Part shown: positions 22,692 to 30,836 of the stretch, piece after piece
How positions within the stretch are numbered: the first letter of the stretch is position 1
How the letters are laid out: every line of letters starts with the position of its first letter
The notes under the pieces: model-generated
What the model saw: only the letters and a program-made list of their open reading frames with translations
Told to the model about the DNA's origin: nothing
Database searches by the model: none
Assembly (NCBI GenBank): GCA_024281995.1
Contig: JAMWZW010000005.1
Span: 1-64,000 of the forward strand
DNA: 64,000 nt
From: Nitrosomonas sp.
GTDB taxonomy: Bacteria; Pseudomonadota; Gammaproteobacteria; Burkholderiales; Nitrosomonadaceae
Direction of reading: 5' to 3'
Position numbers and translations under genes: made by a program

Positions 22692-22828
22692 ATTTTATTC
22701 TTATCAGAAATAACAGGTTACGATAGAAGACACATTTTCTTAAAAGGGGATGAAATCTGTAAATTCGCTCATTCTAACATGTTGCGATCATTTCTCAGTT
22801 AACTTTGCGATAGCAAGGAGCGTGCCGG

Positions 22829-23181
22829 TTAGTCACTGAGAAATAGCGGGTAGATAAGGTTCTCTTTATCGTTTTGATCTTGATAGCTGACAATATACAC
22901 TTTGTCAATGGCAATCTCTTTTCCTTGTGTAGTATATGTAACTGAATTATAAAAAATTATTACGGAATTGCCGCTTCCTCTCGTGTGATATTGGGGTTAA
23001 AACCATCGTCTGGCGCTGGGAAAATACCCGTGCATTCGGGGCTAATCTTCTGCATGAAGTTCCAGATGGTAATGCCCAATTGTTTGAATACCATCCCAGA
23101 TTTCCAGGCGAATACTTCTGTTTAGGTTGTTTTTAGATGGTTTTTCGGTAATGTTGATACCGTTGTTCAACAGCGTGAACA
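22829..23181 (-). pseudogene. Decayed unidentified gene between gyrA and argD
   Basis: Three readable pieces lie end to end on the minus strand in different frames. The first begins with an ATG at 23181 (MFTLLNNGINITEKPSK). The second contains GITIWNFMQKISPECTG and FPAPDDGFNPNITREEAAIP. The third runs from VIIFYNSVTYTTQGKE through IAIDKVYIVSYQDQN to PLFLSD and a TAA at 22829. The pieces join smoothly if two single-base shifts are allowed, giving about 115 residues. I do not recognise the family. The reading may be chance in part, but the peptide-like composition argues for a real, broken gene. Confidence 0.4.
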
Positions 23182-23326
23182 TATAGCTGAATTAACGATT
23201 ACTAAAGAAAAAAGCTTGAAAAAGCTGATTAAATAGGTGAACATAATTATTTTTGCGAATTTCTCATACCTTGCCTGGTATAACAATTGCAATTGAATTT
23301 TCCATCTTAAATGTAGGTGTTTTGTT

Positions 23327-24499
23327 GTGTCTAATTTGATGAATACTTATTCTCGTTTGCCTGTTACTTTTGTTAAGGGCGAGGGTGTATGGTTGTGGGA
23401 TGATTGTGGCGAGCGGTATCTCGATGCATTGGCAGGTGTCGCTGTATGTGGATTAGGGCATTGTCATCCAAGATTAACTAAAGCAATATGTGAGCAAGCT
23501 GGAAAATTGATCCATACTTCTAATTTGTACCATATTGAGAAACAGGAACAATTGGCGGAGCGATTGACTGGATTATCCGGAATGGATAATGCTTTTTTCT
23601 GTAATTCTGGGGCAGAAGCTAATGAAGCTGCAATCAAACTTGCGCGGTTATATGGACACAATAAAGGAATCTCCCTTCCAACTATTATTGTTATGGAGCG
23701 TTCATTTCATGGGCGAACTATGGCAACACTGACGGCAAGCGGTAATCGCAAAGTGCAAGCTGGCTTTGAGCCATTATTGACAGGCTTTGTGCGTGTGCCA
23801 TACAACAATATGGAGGCGATTACACAAGTCGCTGTCAATAATAAAGATATCGTTGCTGTATTGGTAGAGCCTTTCCAGGGAGAGGGTGGTGTGAATATCC
23901 CTGAAGCACATTATCTCCAGGCATTACGCAACCTGTGCGATCAATATGGATGGCTTCTAATGCTTGATGAGGTGCAATCAGGTATTGGGAGAAGCGGAAA
24001 ATGGTTTGCATTCCAACATAGTAATATTATACCCGATGTCATGACGCTGGCTAAAGGCTTAGGAGCGGGGGTGGCAATTGGTGCTTGCTTGGCAAAAGGT
24101 ATTGCGGCTGAAGTTTTTAAACCGGGAAATCATGCTTCTACATTTGGTGGCAACCCATTAGCTTGTGCTGCAGCACTCGAAACACTGATGGTAATTAATG
24201 AAGAGGATCTTTTGAATCATGTCACGAAATTAGGCGATTTCATGCGAGATGGATTGAGACATCAATTGCAAGATGTTTCAGGTGTCGTGCAAATTAGAGG
24301 TCAAGGTTTAATTATAGGTATTGAACTTTCTATGCCATGTGGTGAATTGGTAAAAAAAGCCTTGGAAAAGAAGTTATTGATTAATGTGACATCGGATAAA
24401 GTGATACGTTTATTACCGGCATTTGTCATGCAACAAGCAGAAGCCGAGCAAGTGATTGATATTACTTGTTCGTTAATAAGGGAGTTTTTGAATGGCTGA
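23327..24499 (+). CDS. argD: Acetylornithine aminotransferase
   Basis: ArgD transaminates N-acetylglutamate semialdehyde to N-acetylornithine (and often acts as DapC). The 390-residue product is a class III PLP aminotransferase with FCNSGAEANEAAIKLAR, SFHGRTMATL, the LDEVQSGIGRSG segment, and the PLP Lys in LAKGLGAGV. The start is probably GTG at 23327; an ATG lies four codons inside. argF begins 50 bp later and argG follows, so three arginine genes run in series. Confidence 0.96.
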   Translation: MSNLMNTYSRLPVTFVKGEGVWLWDDCGERYLDALAGVAVCGLGHCHPRLTKAICEQAGKLIHTSNLYHIEKQEQLAERLTGLSGMDNAFFCNSGAEANEAAIKLARLYGHNKGISLPTIIVMERSFHGRTMATLTASGNRKVQAGFEPLLTGFVRVPYNNMEAITQVAVNNKDIVAVLVEPFQGEGGVNIPEAHYLQALRNLCDQYGWLLMLDEVQSGIGRSGKWFAFQHSNIIPDVMTLAKGLGAGVAIGACLAKGIAAEVFKPGNHASTFGGNPLACAAALETLMVINEEDLLNHVTKLGDFMRDGLRHQLQDVSGVVQIRGQGLIIGIELSMPCGELVKKALEKKLLINVTSDKVIRLLPAFVMQQAEAEQVIDITCSLIREFLNG

Positions 24500-24549
24500 A
24501 ATAGCCAACAAAAGCTATCTGATTGTTAAATGGCTATTTATCAAAATTT

Positions 24550-25476
24550 ATGCAATTTAAGCATTTTCTGAAATTTAGTGATTTTAGTCGTGAAGAATAT
24601 GAGTATTTATTTCAACGTGCGCGTTGGATAAAGCGGGAGTTCAAGCAATACCGACAATATTGGCCTTTGTCCGATCGCACGTTGGCAATGATATTTGACA
24701 AAAGCTCCACGCGCACTCGTTTGTCATTTGAAGCGGGTATGCATCAATTGGGGGGGGCGGCTATTTATCTGTCTACGCGCGATACACAATTGGGGCGTGG
24801 GGAACCAGTTGAAGATGCAGCGAGAGTCATATCACGTATGGTAGATATAGTTATGATTCGTACTTATGAGCATGACATCGTTAAACGCTTTGCAGAAAAT
24901 TCACGTGTGCCGGTCATTAATGGGTTAACTGACAAATATCATCCGTGTCAAATAGTAAGTGATATTTTTACCTATATCGAATATCGGGGAAGTATTACTG
25001 GAAAAATAGTAGCGTGGATTGGTGATTCCAATAATATGTGTAATACATGGTTGCAGGCAGCCGAGATTTTTGATTTTAAAGTTCATGTTGCAACACCACC
25101 AGGTTATGATATTGATCCAGAACAAATAGGATTAATTAATACAGCACATTATGAGAAATTTCTCAATCCACGTAAAGCTGTGCTCGATGCAGATCTTGTT
25201 ACTACTGATGTTTGGACAAGTATGGGATTTGAAGAAGAGACGGAGCAAAGAAAAAATGATTTTGCTGAGTTTTGTGTCAATTCGGAGATGATGTCTTTGG
25301 CTAAAAAAGATGCATTATTTATGCATTGTTTGCCCGCTCATCGCGGTGAAGAGGTAAGTGCAGAAGTTTTAGATGGACCGCAATCCGTAGTATGGGATGA
25401 AGCTGAGAATCGACTACATACTCAAAAAGCATTGATGGAATATCTGCTATTGGGTAAAGTGACTGCTGGAAATTAG
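24550..25476 (+). CDS. argF: Ornithine carbamoyltransferase
   Basis: ArgF makes citrulline from ornithine and carbamoyl phosphate. From the ATG at 24550 the product has 308 residues. The carbamoyl-phosphate motif SSTRTRLSFE lies near residue 49, and the ornithine-side motifs DVWTSMG and MHCLPAHRG are present. A TTG nine codons upstream is in frame, but MQFKHFLKF matches the usual family start. It lies between argD and argG on the same strand. Confidence 0.95.
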   Translation: MQFKHFLKFSDFSREEYEYLFQRARWIKREFKQYRQYWPLSDRTLAMIFDKSSTRTRLSFEAGMHQLGGAAIYLSTRDTQLGRGEPVEDAARVISRMVDIVMIRTYEHDIVKRFAENSRVPVINGLTDKYHPCQIVSDIFTYIEYRGSITGKIVAWIGDSNNMCNTWLQAAEIFDFKVHVATPPGYDIDPEQIGLINTAHYEKFLNPRKAVLDADLVTTDVWTSMGFEEETEQRKNDFAEFCVNSEMMSLAKKDALFMHCLPAHRGEEVSAEVLDGPQSVVWDEAENRLHTQKALMEYLLLGKVTAGN

Positions 25477-25543
25477 AGATAACATTTATAACAATGAGTT
25501 AAGTGCTTGTGCGCCATAAAATAGTACAAAGGTATTAACTATA

Positions 25544-26770
25544 ATGAAAAAAATTAATAAAGTGGTTTTGGCTTTTTCCGGAGGTCTGGATACATCGGTA
25601 ATCTTAAAATGGTTACAAGATACTTATCAATGTGAGGTTGTCACATTTACTGCGGATATTGGTCAAGGTGAAGAGGTCGAGCCAGCGCGCGTTAAAGCAA
25701 AACAATTGGGTGTCAATGAAATTTATATTGAAGATCTATGCGAAGAATTTGTACGAGACTTTGTGTTTCCGATGTTTCGTGCTAATACAATTTATGAAGG
25801 CGAATATTTGCTGGGTACTAGTATCGCGCGCCCATTAATTGCAAAAAGGCAAATTGAGATTGCTCAAGAAACGAAAGCAGATGCAGTTTCACATGGTGCT
25901 ACAGGCAAGGGCAATGATCAAGTGAGATTCGAGCTTGGTTACTATGCCTTGCAACCAAATATCCATGTGATAGCGCCGTGGCGGGAATGGGATCTAACTT
26001 CACGTGAGAAATTGTTGCAGTATGCCGAGCGGCATGGTATTCCGGTTGAAATGAAAAAGAAGGTTGGTTCGCCCTATAGCATGGATGCCAATTTATTGCA
26101 TATTTCTTATGAGGGCAGAATTCTTGAGGATCCTGCTATAGAACCTGAAGAATCAATGTGGCGTTGGAGTGTGTCACCGGAGAGTGCACCTGATCAGCCA
26201 GAATATCTGGATATCACATTTAAGCGAGGCGATGCTGTGGCTTTGAATGGAAGCTCACTATCACCGGCGGGTATCCTAGAGAAACTCAATCAGTTGGGTG
26301 GAAAGCACGGCATTGGAAGATTGGATTTGGTCGAAAATCGTTATGTTGGTATGAAGTCGCGAGGGTGTTATGAGACACCTGGCGGAACAATTTTGTTACG
26401 GGCGCACCGGGCCATTGAATCGATTACATTGGATCGAGAAGTAGCCCATTTGAAAGATGATTTGATGCCTCGCTACGCCGCACTAATATACAATGGATAT
26501 TGGTGGAGTCCTGAGCGTAAGATTTTACAAGCCATGATTGATGCGACTCAGGAAAAAGTTAATGGATGGGTCCGGTTGAAGTTATACAAGGGAAATGTTA
26601 TCGTTGTAGGAAGGGATTCTGCAACTGATTCATTATTTGATTCTCATATTGCTACCTTTGAAGATGATGCGGGTGCATATAATCAGGCCGACGCAGCTGG
26701 GTTTATAAAGCTTAATGCATTAAGATTGCGTATTGCAGCCGCATTTGAGGAAACTAGGCATAACAAATAG
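25544..26770 (+). CDS. argG: Argininosuccinate synthase
   Basis: ArgG joins citrulline and aspartate with ATP. The 408-residue product has the N-type ATP pyrophosphatase P-loop [10 protein letters not shown] (about residues 9-18), the [13 protein letters not shown] segment, and the [16 protein letters not shown] region. Its length is standard for this family. It follows argF by 67 bp, giving consecutive pathway steps in one probable operon. Confidence 0.97.
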   Translation: MKKINKVVLAFSGGLDTSVILKWLQDTYQCEVVTFTADIGQGEEVEPARVKAKQLGVNEIYIEDLCEEFVRDFVFPMFRANTIYEGEYLLGTSIARPLIAKRQIEIAQETKADAVSHGATGKGNDQVRFELGYYALQPNIHVIAPWREWDLTSREKLLQYAERHGIPVEMKKKVGSPYSMDANLLHISYEGRILEDPAIEPEESMWRWSVSPESAPDQPEYLDITFKRGDAVALNGSSLSPAGILEKLNQLGGKHGIGRLDLVENRYVGMKSRGCYETPGGTILLRAHRAIESITLDREVAHLKDDLMPRYAALIYNGYWWSPERKILQAMIDATQEKVNGWVRLKLYKGNVIVVGRDSATDSLFDSHIATFEDDAGAYNQADAAGFIKLNALRLRIAAAFEETRHNK

Positions 26771-26836
26771 ACAGTGTTGAATTCAAATTATTTTAATCGA
26801 TAATTAACCATTGGTTGCTTAGTTCAAAAATTAATT

Positions 26837-27322
26837 ATGCCATCATTTGATATTGTCTCAGAAGTTGACAAGCAGGAAATTAAAAATGCAGTTGATCAAG
26901 TTAATAAAGAACTAGATACTCGATTTGATTTCAAAGGATCTGACGCACGAGTAGAGCAAACTGACTATCAGTTGGCCGTGTATGCTGATGATAAATTTAA
27001 ATTGGAGCAAGTCTTAGATATTTTAAGAATCAAATTAACCAAAAGAAATATTGACGTGCGGTGTTTGGATAATGGTCAAATCGATAAAATAAGCGGTAAT
27101 AAAGTTAAACAAATTGTGACGGTGAGAACTGGGTTAGATTCGGAATTGGCCAAGAAAATTGTCAGAAATATAAAAGATAGTAAGCTCAAGGTTCAAGTAT
27201 GTATCCTAGGGGTGGCGGTTCGGGTTACAAGCTCTAAAAAAGATGTATTGCAAGAAACTATACAATTTGTAAAAAAGTTGATAAATGATTTTCCGCTGCA
27301 ATACCAGAATTTTAGAGATTAA
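26837..27322 (+). CDS. YajQ family nucleotide-binding protein (UPF0234)
   Basis: The 161-residue product matches the YajQ family: [21 protein letters not shown] at the start, RFDFKGSDA near residue 32, and [12 protein letters not shown] near the end. Two ferredoxin-like domains are expected. Some members bind cyclic di-GMP or other nucleotides, so a regulatory role is possible but not shown here. It is the last intact gene before the transposon pile at 27409-29659. Confidence 0.92.
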   Translation: MPSFDIVSEVDKQEIKNAVDQVNKELDTRFDFKGSDARVEQTDYQLAVYADDKFKLEQVLDILRIKLTKRNIDVRCLDNGQIDKISGNKVKQIVTVRTGLDSELAKKIVRNIKDSKLKVQVCILGVAVRVTSSKKDVLQETIQFVKKLINDFPLQYQNFRD

Positions 27323-27408
27323 GTATAAAATTTATGGTGTTCTTGGTGTCAAGCAGGTGATGTTTTTTAATTTTTAGTAATTTTATATTAGTTGTTCAGG
27401 AGCTTTTC

Positions 27409-27453
27409 TAATCTGGCAGGCACCAAATGTATGATCAGGTTTGAGCAAGTACA
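27409..27453 (+). repeat. Degenerate IS481-like terminus (relic)
   Basis: The segment reads TAATCTGGCAGGCACC, then ATGTATGATCAGGTTTGAG, then AAGTACA. It resembles the relic at 12999-13056 and, more distantly, the inner end of the IS481-like copies, with a gap of about 9 bases. No transposase remains. Confidence 0.5.
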
Positions 27454-27463
27454 TCACTGGATT

Positions 27464-27494
27464 CCATATAAAACCGGATAGGTCATGCACTACA
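27464..27494 (+). repeat. Solo terminal repeat of IS1202/ISNCY-like element
   Basis: CCATATAAAACCGGATAGG and the following TCATGCACTACA match the right end of the larger element (29630-29659) in the same orientation, with about seven differences. The similarity continues outward beyond the terminal CTACA: 27502-27508 and 29667-29673 are both ACAGTTT, followed by TTG and TC at matching spacings. It is a remnant of a second copy. Confidence 0.55.
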
Positions 27495-27662
27495 AATTAA
27501 AACAGTTTGGTTGCTCACAACATTCGCTTTATCTGTTAGCAATAAATAAAATTGTCCGGTTTTGTAGCAAATAAATTATCCGCTTTGAAACGTATTGAAT
27601 TGTCTATTACTTCATTGCGCAGTTGTGGCGACGGATTTACGCGACAACTGTTTTGTTTGGTA

Positions 27663-27899
27663 TTATTTCCTTGCTAAGGGCATCAAAAAAGTAGCAAGCT
27701 TTCTTGGATCGTGCAAAATAGCCATTTGTCCGTTTGGATAGTGCAGCACAGTGACTTTTGCTTTCACATAATGACAGTGATGGCGATCTACTAGGATTTG
27801 AAGCTTTAAGCCTTCAAAACTAACACAATTCCACCACAACGCGCTCATGGCACTCACAGAGGATGTCTGCAAGTTGCCCTCCGATCCAGGGCACAAAAG
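27663..27899 (-). pseudogene. C-terminal fragment of IS1202/ISNCY-like transposase
   Basis: The minus-strand frame reads FEGLKLQILVDRHHCHYVKAK and then VTVLHYPNGQMAILHDPRKLA. This is the typical C-terminal beta-rich tail of this transposase group. It is cut at 27899 by the end of an IS256-type fragment. The rest of the gene continues at 29277-29610 after the inserted DNA, with a central part lost. Confidence 0.6.
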
Positions 27900-28132
27900 G
27901 GTAGTGTCAATAATTCTGTGTCTGAGGAACGGCAAATAAGATCTTCTCCATGTGTTGTTTGAAGGGATAGAAACTTGTAATGGGTATTCGATAGGTTTTT
28001 TCCTCCATTTGTTTGGTAACCATAAATATCAAGTTTAGTGCGGCATCCGGATTGGGAAAGCGGGAAAGCTATTGACATGTTGTGTGGTTTTTCGAATCTC
28101 CTTGTTAAAGCGCTCAATCCAATTGGTGGTAT
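27900..28132 (-). mobile_element. IS256-type element fragment, 3' end only
   Basis: The segment is the inverted counterpart of about 29040-29276: GGTAGTGTCAATAATTCTG at 27900 is the outer end, and the minus strand encodes the transposase C-terminus with a TGA at 27907-27909. It contains a tandem 8-bp duplication (GCTTTCCC) that shifts the frame. It stops exactly where the plus-strand IS256-type copy begins (28133), within the codons for TTNWIERF. Confidence 0.75.
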
Positions 28133-29276
28133 GGTAGTGTAAATTTAATTGTGTCTAGAGTAGACATGTAGGATCTGATTTTGACAAGAAATCGCGTAAT
28201 TGAAACGCAAAGGATCGAACATGCCTATAAAGCAAGCATACCAAGAATTTTTAGATGAAACGATAAAGAATTTGCATCAAGGACAAAGACTGGATGTACA
28301 GACGATACTCTGTCAGGTATTTGAAAGTCTGATGGAATCGGAGCGAGCAGTATTTCTGAGTGAGTCGTTGGATAACAAAGGAAATGGGTTTTACAGTCGT
28401 TTTATCAATCACCTGCAAGGACGCTTTGAAATTAAGATTCCAAGAGATCGGCGCGGCCAGTTTTATCCATTGACTCTGGAAGTCATCAAGCAAGATAGCG
28501 TCCGCATGGATCAACTGGCACTGTTATACAGTCAGGGCGTTTCACATCACGGCGTCAGTCATATTTTAAGGATCTGTTTTGTTCCCATTATAGTCCTGGG
28601 AAACTATCGCAATTGGTTAAGGCATTTGAACCATTACGATTATCCCTGGCAGCAACGCTTGCTTTCGTCACACTATCACGTCATTTTAATTGACGCGCTT
28701 TATCATGCGGTGAGACGTGACGATGTTGCGCAAGAGGCAACCTATATCGTAATGGGGGATTGAAAAAAGATTAGAGCCGTGAAATATTGGGGTTATACCA
28801 TTTACCCAGAGAATCAGCCGAAGGCTGGAAACAAGTGTTTCAAGATTTCAAGCAACGTGGCTTCCAGCAGGCAGGATTGGTGCTTTGTGACGAATTATCC
28901 GGCATCGAAACCGCACTGCAACAACATTTGCCACATCGGGCCATCCAATGTTGCCTGGTACACAAAGTGCGGCGCTTGATTGCTCATGTTCGTACAAATG
29001 GCGTTATTACTACCAATACTTAAACTATCCTGTGCAACTGCGCCGTATGTTATATACCACCAATTGGATTGAGCGCTTTAACAAGGAAGTACGAAAAACC
29101 ACACAACATGTCAATAGCTTTCCCAATCCGGATGCCGCACTAAATGATATTTATGGTTACCAAACAAATGGAGGAAAAAAACTATCGAATACCCATTACA
29201 AGTTTCTATCCCTTCAAACAACACATGGAGAAGATCTTATTTACCGTTCCTCAGACACAGAATTATTGACACTACC
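28133..29276 (+). mobile_element. IS256-type insertion sequence, internally deleted
   Basis: The left end GGTAGTGTAAATTTAATTG (28133) and the right end, which reads GGTAGTGTCAATAATTCTG on the other strand (29276), form imperfect inverted repeats. At 1,144 bp it is shorter than typical members (about 1.3 kb), and its transposase is frameshifted. No 8-bp target duplication is seen; GGTGGTAT precedes it and GTACGTTC follows. It abuts an inverted fragment of the same element type. Confidence 0.75.
28221..29269 (+). pseudogene. IS256 family (mutator-type) transposase, frameshifted
   Basis: The ATG at 28221 starts MPIKQAYQEFLDETIKN. The N-terminal part runs through FEIKIPRDRRGQFYPLTLEV and is open to about 28763. 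Beyond about 28560 its residues no longer resemble the family, so a shift or deletion lies there. The next piece holds VLCDELSGIETALQQHLPHR and CCLVHKVRRLIAH. A third piece carries MLYTTNWIERFNKEVRK. The true C-terminus (KNYRIPITSFYPFKQHMEKI) is in yet another frame, ending with TGA at 29267. At least three frame changes rule out function. Confidence 0.8.
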
Positions 29277-29610
29277 GTACGTTCAATCAGTCCGGCTTTC
29301 TGTAGCCGGTTTTAACCTACGTATAACTGCGATTACCACCTCCAGAACGATACCAGGCATAGAAGTTCTTGGCATTCCAGCTCATGTGGCGATTACGATA
29401 GTGTTAGATCAACCACATGACTTCATTTACGGGTGCCCGTCGGTGTGATATCTGCACAAGACGCCTATTTATTAACGCATCCAAACCACCCTCATCATAC
29501 CGGTTCAAATAATGCACGGAATGTGCGATCATATACTCCAAGCAATAACTCCGCTTCCGGTTGCGTAAGACTTCTTTTTCTATAGCCTTCATACGCTTTT
29601 TTCGTTTCAT
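29277..29610 (-). pseudogene. N-terminal fragment of IS1202/ISNCY-like transposase
   Basis: Translation starts at an ATG at 29610 with GGAGG upstream (MKRKKRMKAIEKEVLRNRKR). It contains a helix-turn-helix-like tail, LNRYDEGGLDALINRR. An in-frame TAA follows MWLI, after which the frame reads on sensibly (HYRNRHMSWNAKNFYAWYRS) to a TAG after RSYT. Each stop replaces an expected sense codon, and the sequence is cut at 29277 by the IS256-type copy. Confidence 0.55.
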
Positions 29611-29693
29611 CTGAAATCCTCCCAAAATTCCATATAAATCGGACAGATCATTTGCTACAAGTCTGTACAGTTTTTTGTTCGCTACAGTTTATC

Positions 29694-29722
29694 TTGACAG
29701 ACAATAATAAACCCCATAGAAT
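29694..29722 (+). promoter_or_regulatory. Sigma-70 promoter of the str operon
   Basis: A perfect -35 box TTGACA (29694-29699) and a TAGAAT -10 box (29717-29722) are separated by exactly 17 bp. It lies 158 bp before rpsL and 35 bp outside the end of the IS1202/ISNCY-like element. It is the only strong promoter seen before the long ribosomal gene series. Confidence 0.8.
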
Positions 29723-29879
29723 CCGCTCTCTTTTTTGTTGCATTAGTATTTATTTGCGAATAGGTAAATTGGAACAAACAGTAAATAAGATAACAATTAA
29801 TAATATGGAATAAGCGCTTGTTACTTGTAAGTGTAAGTAATTGGACGGGTAAAGCCGTTTCTGTTTTTAGGACATAGAA

Positions 29880-30257
29880 ATGCCAACAATCAGTCAGTTA
29901 GTTCGTAAGCCGCGAGTTGCTAAGCGCATTAAAAGTACAGTTCCTGCGTTGGATGACTGCCCACAGAAAAGAGGGGTATGCACCAGGGTATACACAACCA
30001 CTCCTAAAAAACCGAATTCTGCTTTGCGTAAAGTAGCAAGAGTTCGATTAACTAATGGATTTGAAGTGTCAAGTTATATCGGCGGGGAAGGTCATAATCT
30101 TCAGGAGCATTCTGTAGTGTTGATACGTGGCGGTCGCGTTAAAGATTTGCCTGGCGTTAGATATCATACGATCAGGGGTAGCTTGGATACTGCAGGTGTT
30201 AAAGATCGTAAACAAGGGCGCTCAAAGTATGGTTCAAAAAAACCTAAGAGTGTTTAA
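29880..30257 (+). CDS. rpsL: 30S ribosomal protein S12
   Basis: S12 controls decoding accuracy at the A site. The 125-residue product has the conserved [10 protein letters not shown] loop with Lys43 and the [13 protein letters not shown] loop with Lys88. Both are the streptomycin-sensitive wild-type residues. It opens the str operon (rpsL-rpsG-fusA-tuf). In most relatives rpoB-rpoC lie directly upstream; here the upstream neighbour is transposon debris. Confidence 0.98.
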   Translation: MPTISQLVRKPRVAKRIKSTVPALDDCPQKRGVCTRVYTTTPKKPNSALRKVARVRLTNGFEVSSYIGGEGHNLQEHSVVLIRGGRVKDLPGVRYHTIRGSLDTAGVKDRKQGRSKYGSKKPKSV

Positions 30258-30303
30258 GAACTAGGAAATTTTCTTAAGTATAAACAAAAAATGAGGTTAC
30301 GAA

Positions 30304-30774
30304 ATGCCTAGACGGAGAGAGGTTCCGAAGCGAGAAATACTGCCAGATCCAAAGTATCATAATGTTGAATTAGCAAAATTTGTAAATGTCCTTATGACAC
30401 GTGGAAAAAAGTCTGTGGCAGAGAGAATTATTTATGGAGCGTTAGAACATATTGAGAAAAAAAATGGCGGCGATCCATTGGAAGTTTTTACACAGGCTCT
30501 GACTAATGTAAGGCCGATAGTGGAAGTGAAAAGTCGGCGTGTGGGTGGCGCAAACTATCAGGTGCCAGTAGAAGTAAGATCGGTACGACGCAATGCTTTA
30601 GCTATGAGATGGTTACGTGATGCGGCAAGAAAACGAAGCGAAAAATCAATGGATGCTAGATTGGCAGGTGAATTAACCGAGGCGGCTGAAGGACGAGGTG
30701 GTGCGGTTAAAAAGCGAGAAGAAGTGCATAGAATGGCAGAATCGAATAAAGCATTTTCGCATTTTAGATTTTAA
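30304..30774 (+). CDS. rpsG: 30S ribosomal protein S7
   Basis: S7 nucleates assembly of the 30S head and binds 16S rRNA near the E site. The 156-residue product starts [20 protein letters not shown] and contains the typical [11 protein letters not shown] and [10 protein letters not shown] segments. It lies 46 bp after rpsL. In E. coli S7 represses its operon by binding mRNA between rpsL and rpsG; a similar site cannot be confirmed here by eye. Confidence 0.98.
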   Translation: MPRRREVPKREILPDPKYHNVELAKFVNVLMTRGKKSVAERIIYGALEHIEKKNGGDPLEVFTQALTNVRPIVEVKSRRVGGANYQVPVEVRSVRRNALAMRWLRDAARKRSEKSMDARLAGELTEAAEGRGGAVKKREEVHRMAESNKAFSHFRF

Positions 30775-30836
30775 TCAATTTCAGTAAGTTAGAAATAAAT
30801 ACTGGATTTTAATTAAATTAATGTAAGGCATAAGCT

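Larger units (their letters stand above)
27563..29659 (-). mobile_element. IS1202/ISNCY-like element, interrupted and decayed
   Basis: Inverted ends are visible: TGTAGCAAAT..TCCG..TTT at 27563 and the complementary sequence ending in TTTGCTACA at 29659. The minus strand carries the N-terminal part of a transposase near the right end and its C-terminal part near the left end. The middle of the gene is missing and is replaced by two IS256-type segments (27900-29276). No target duplication is seen directly at 27562/29660. The family assignment rests on the recognisable C-terminal motif and is moderate. Confidence 0.65.
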
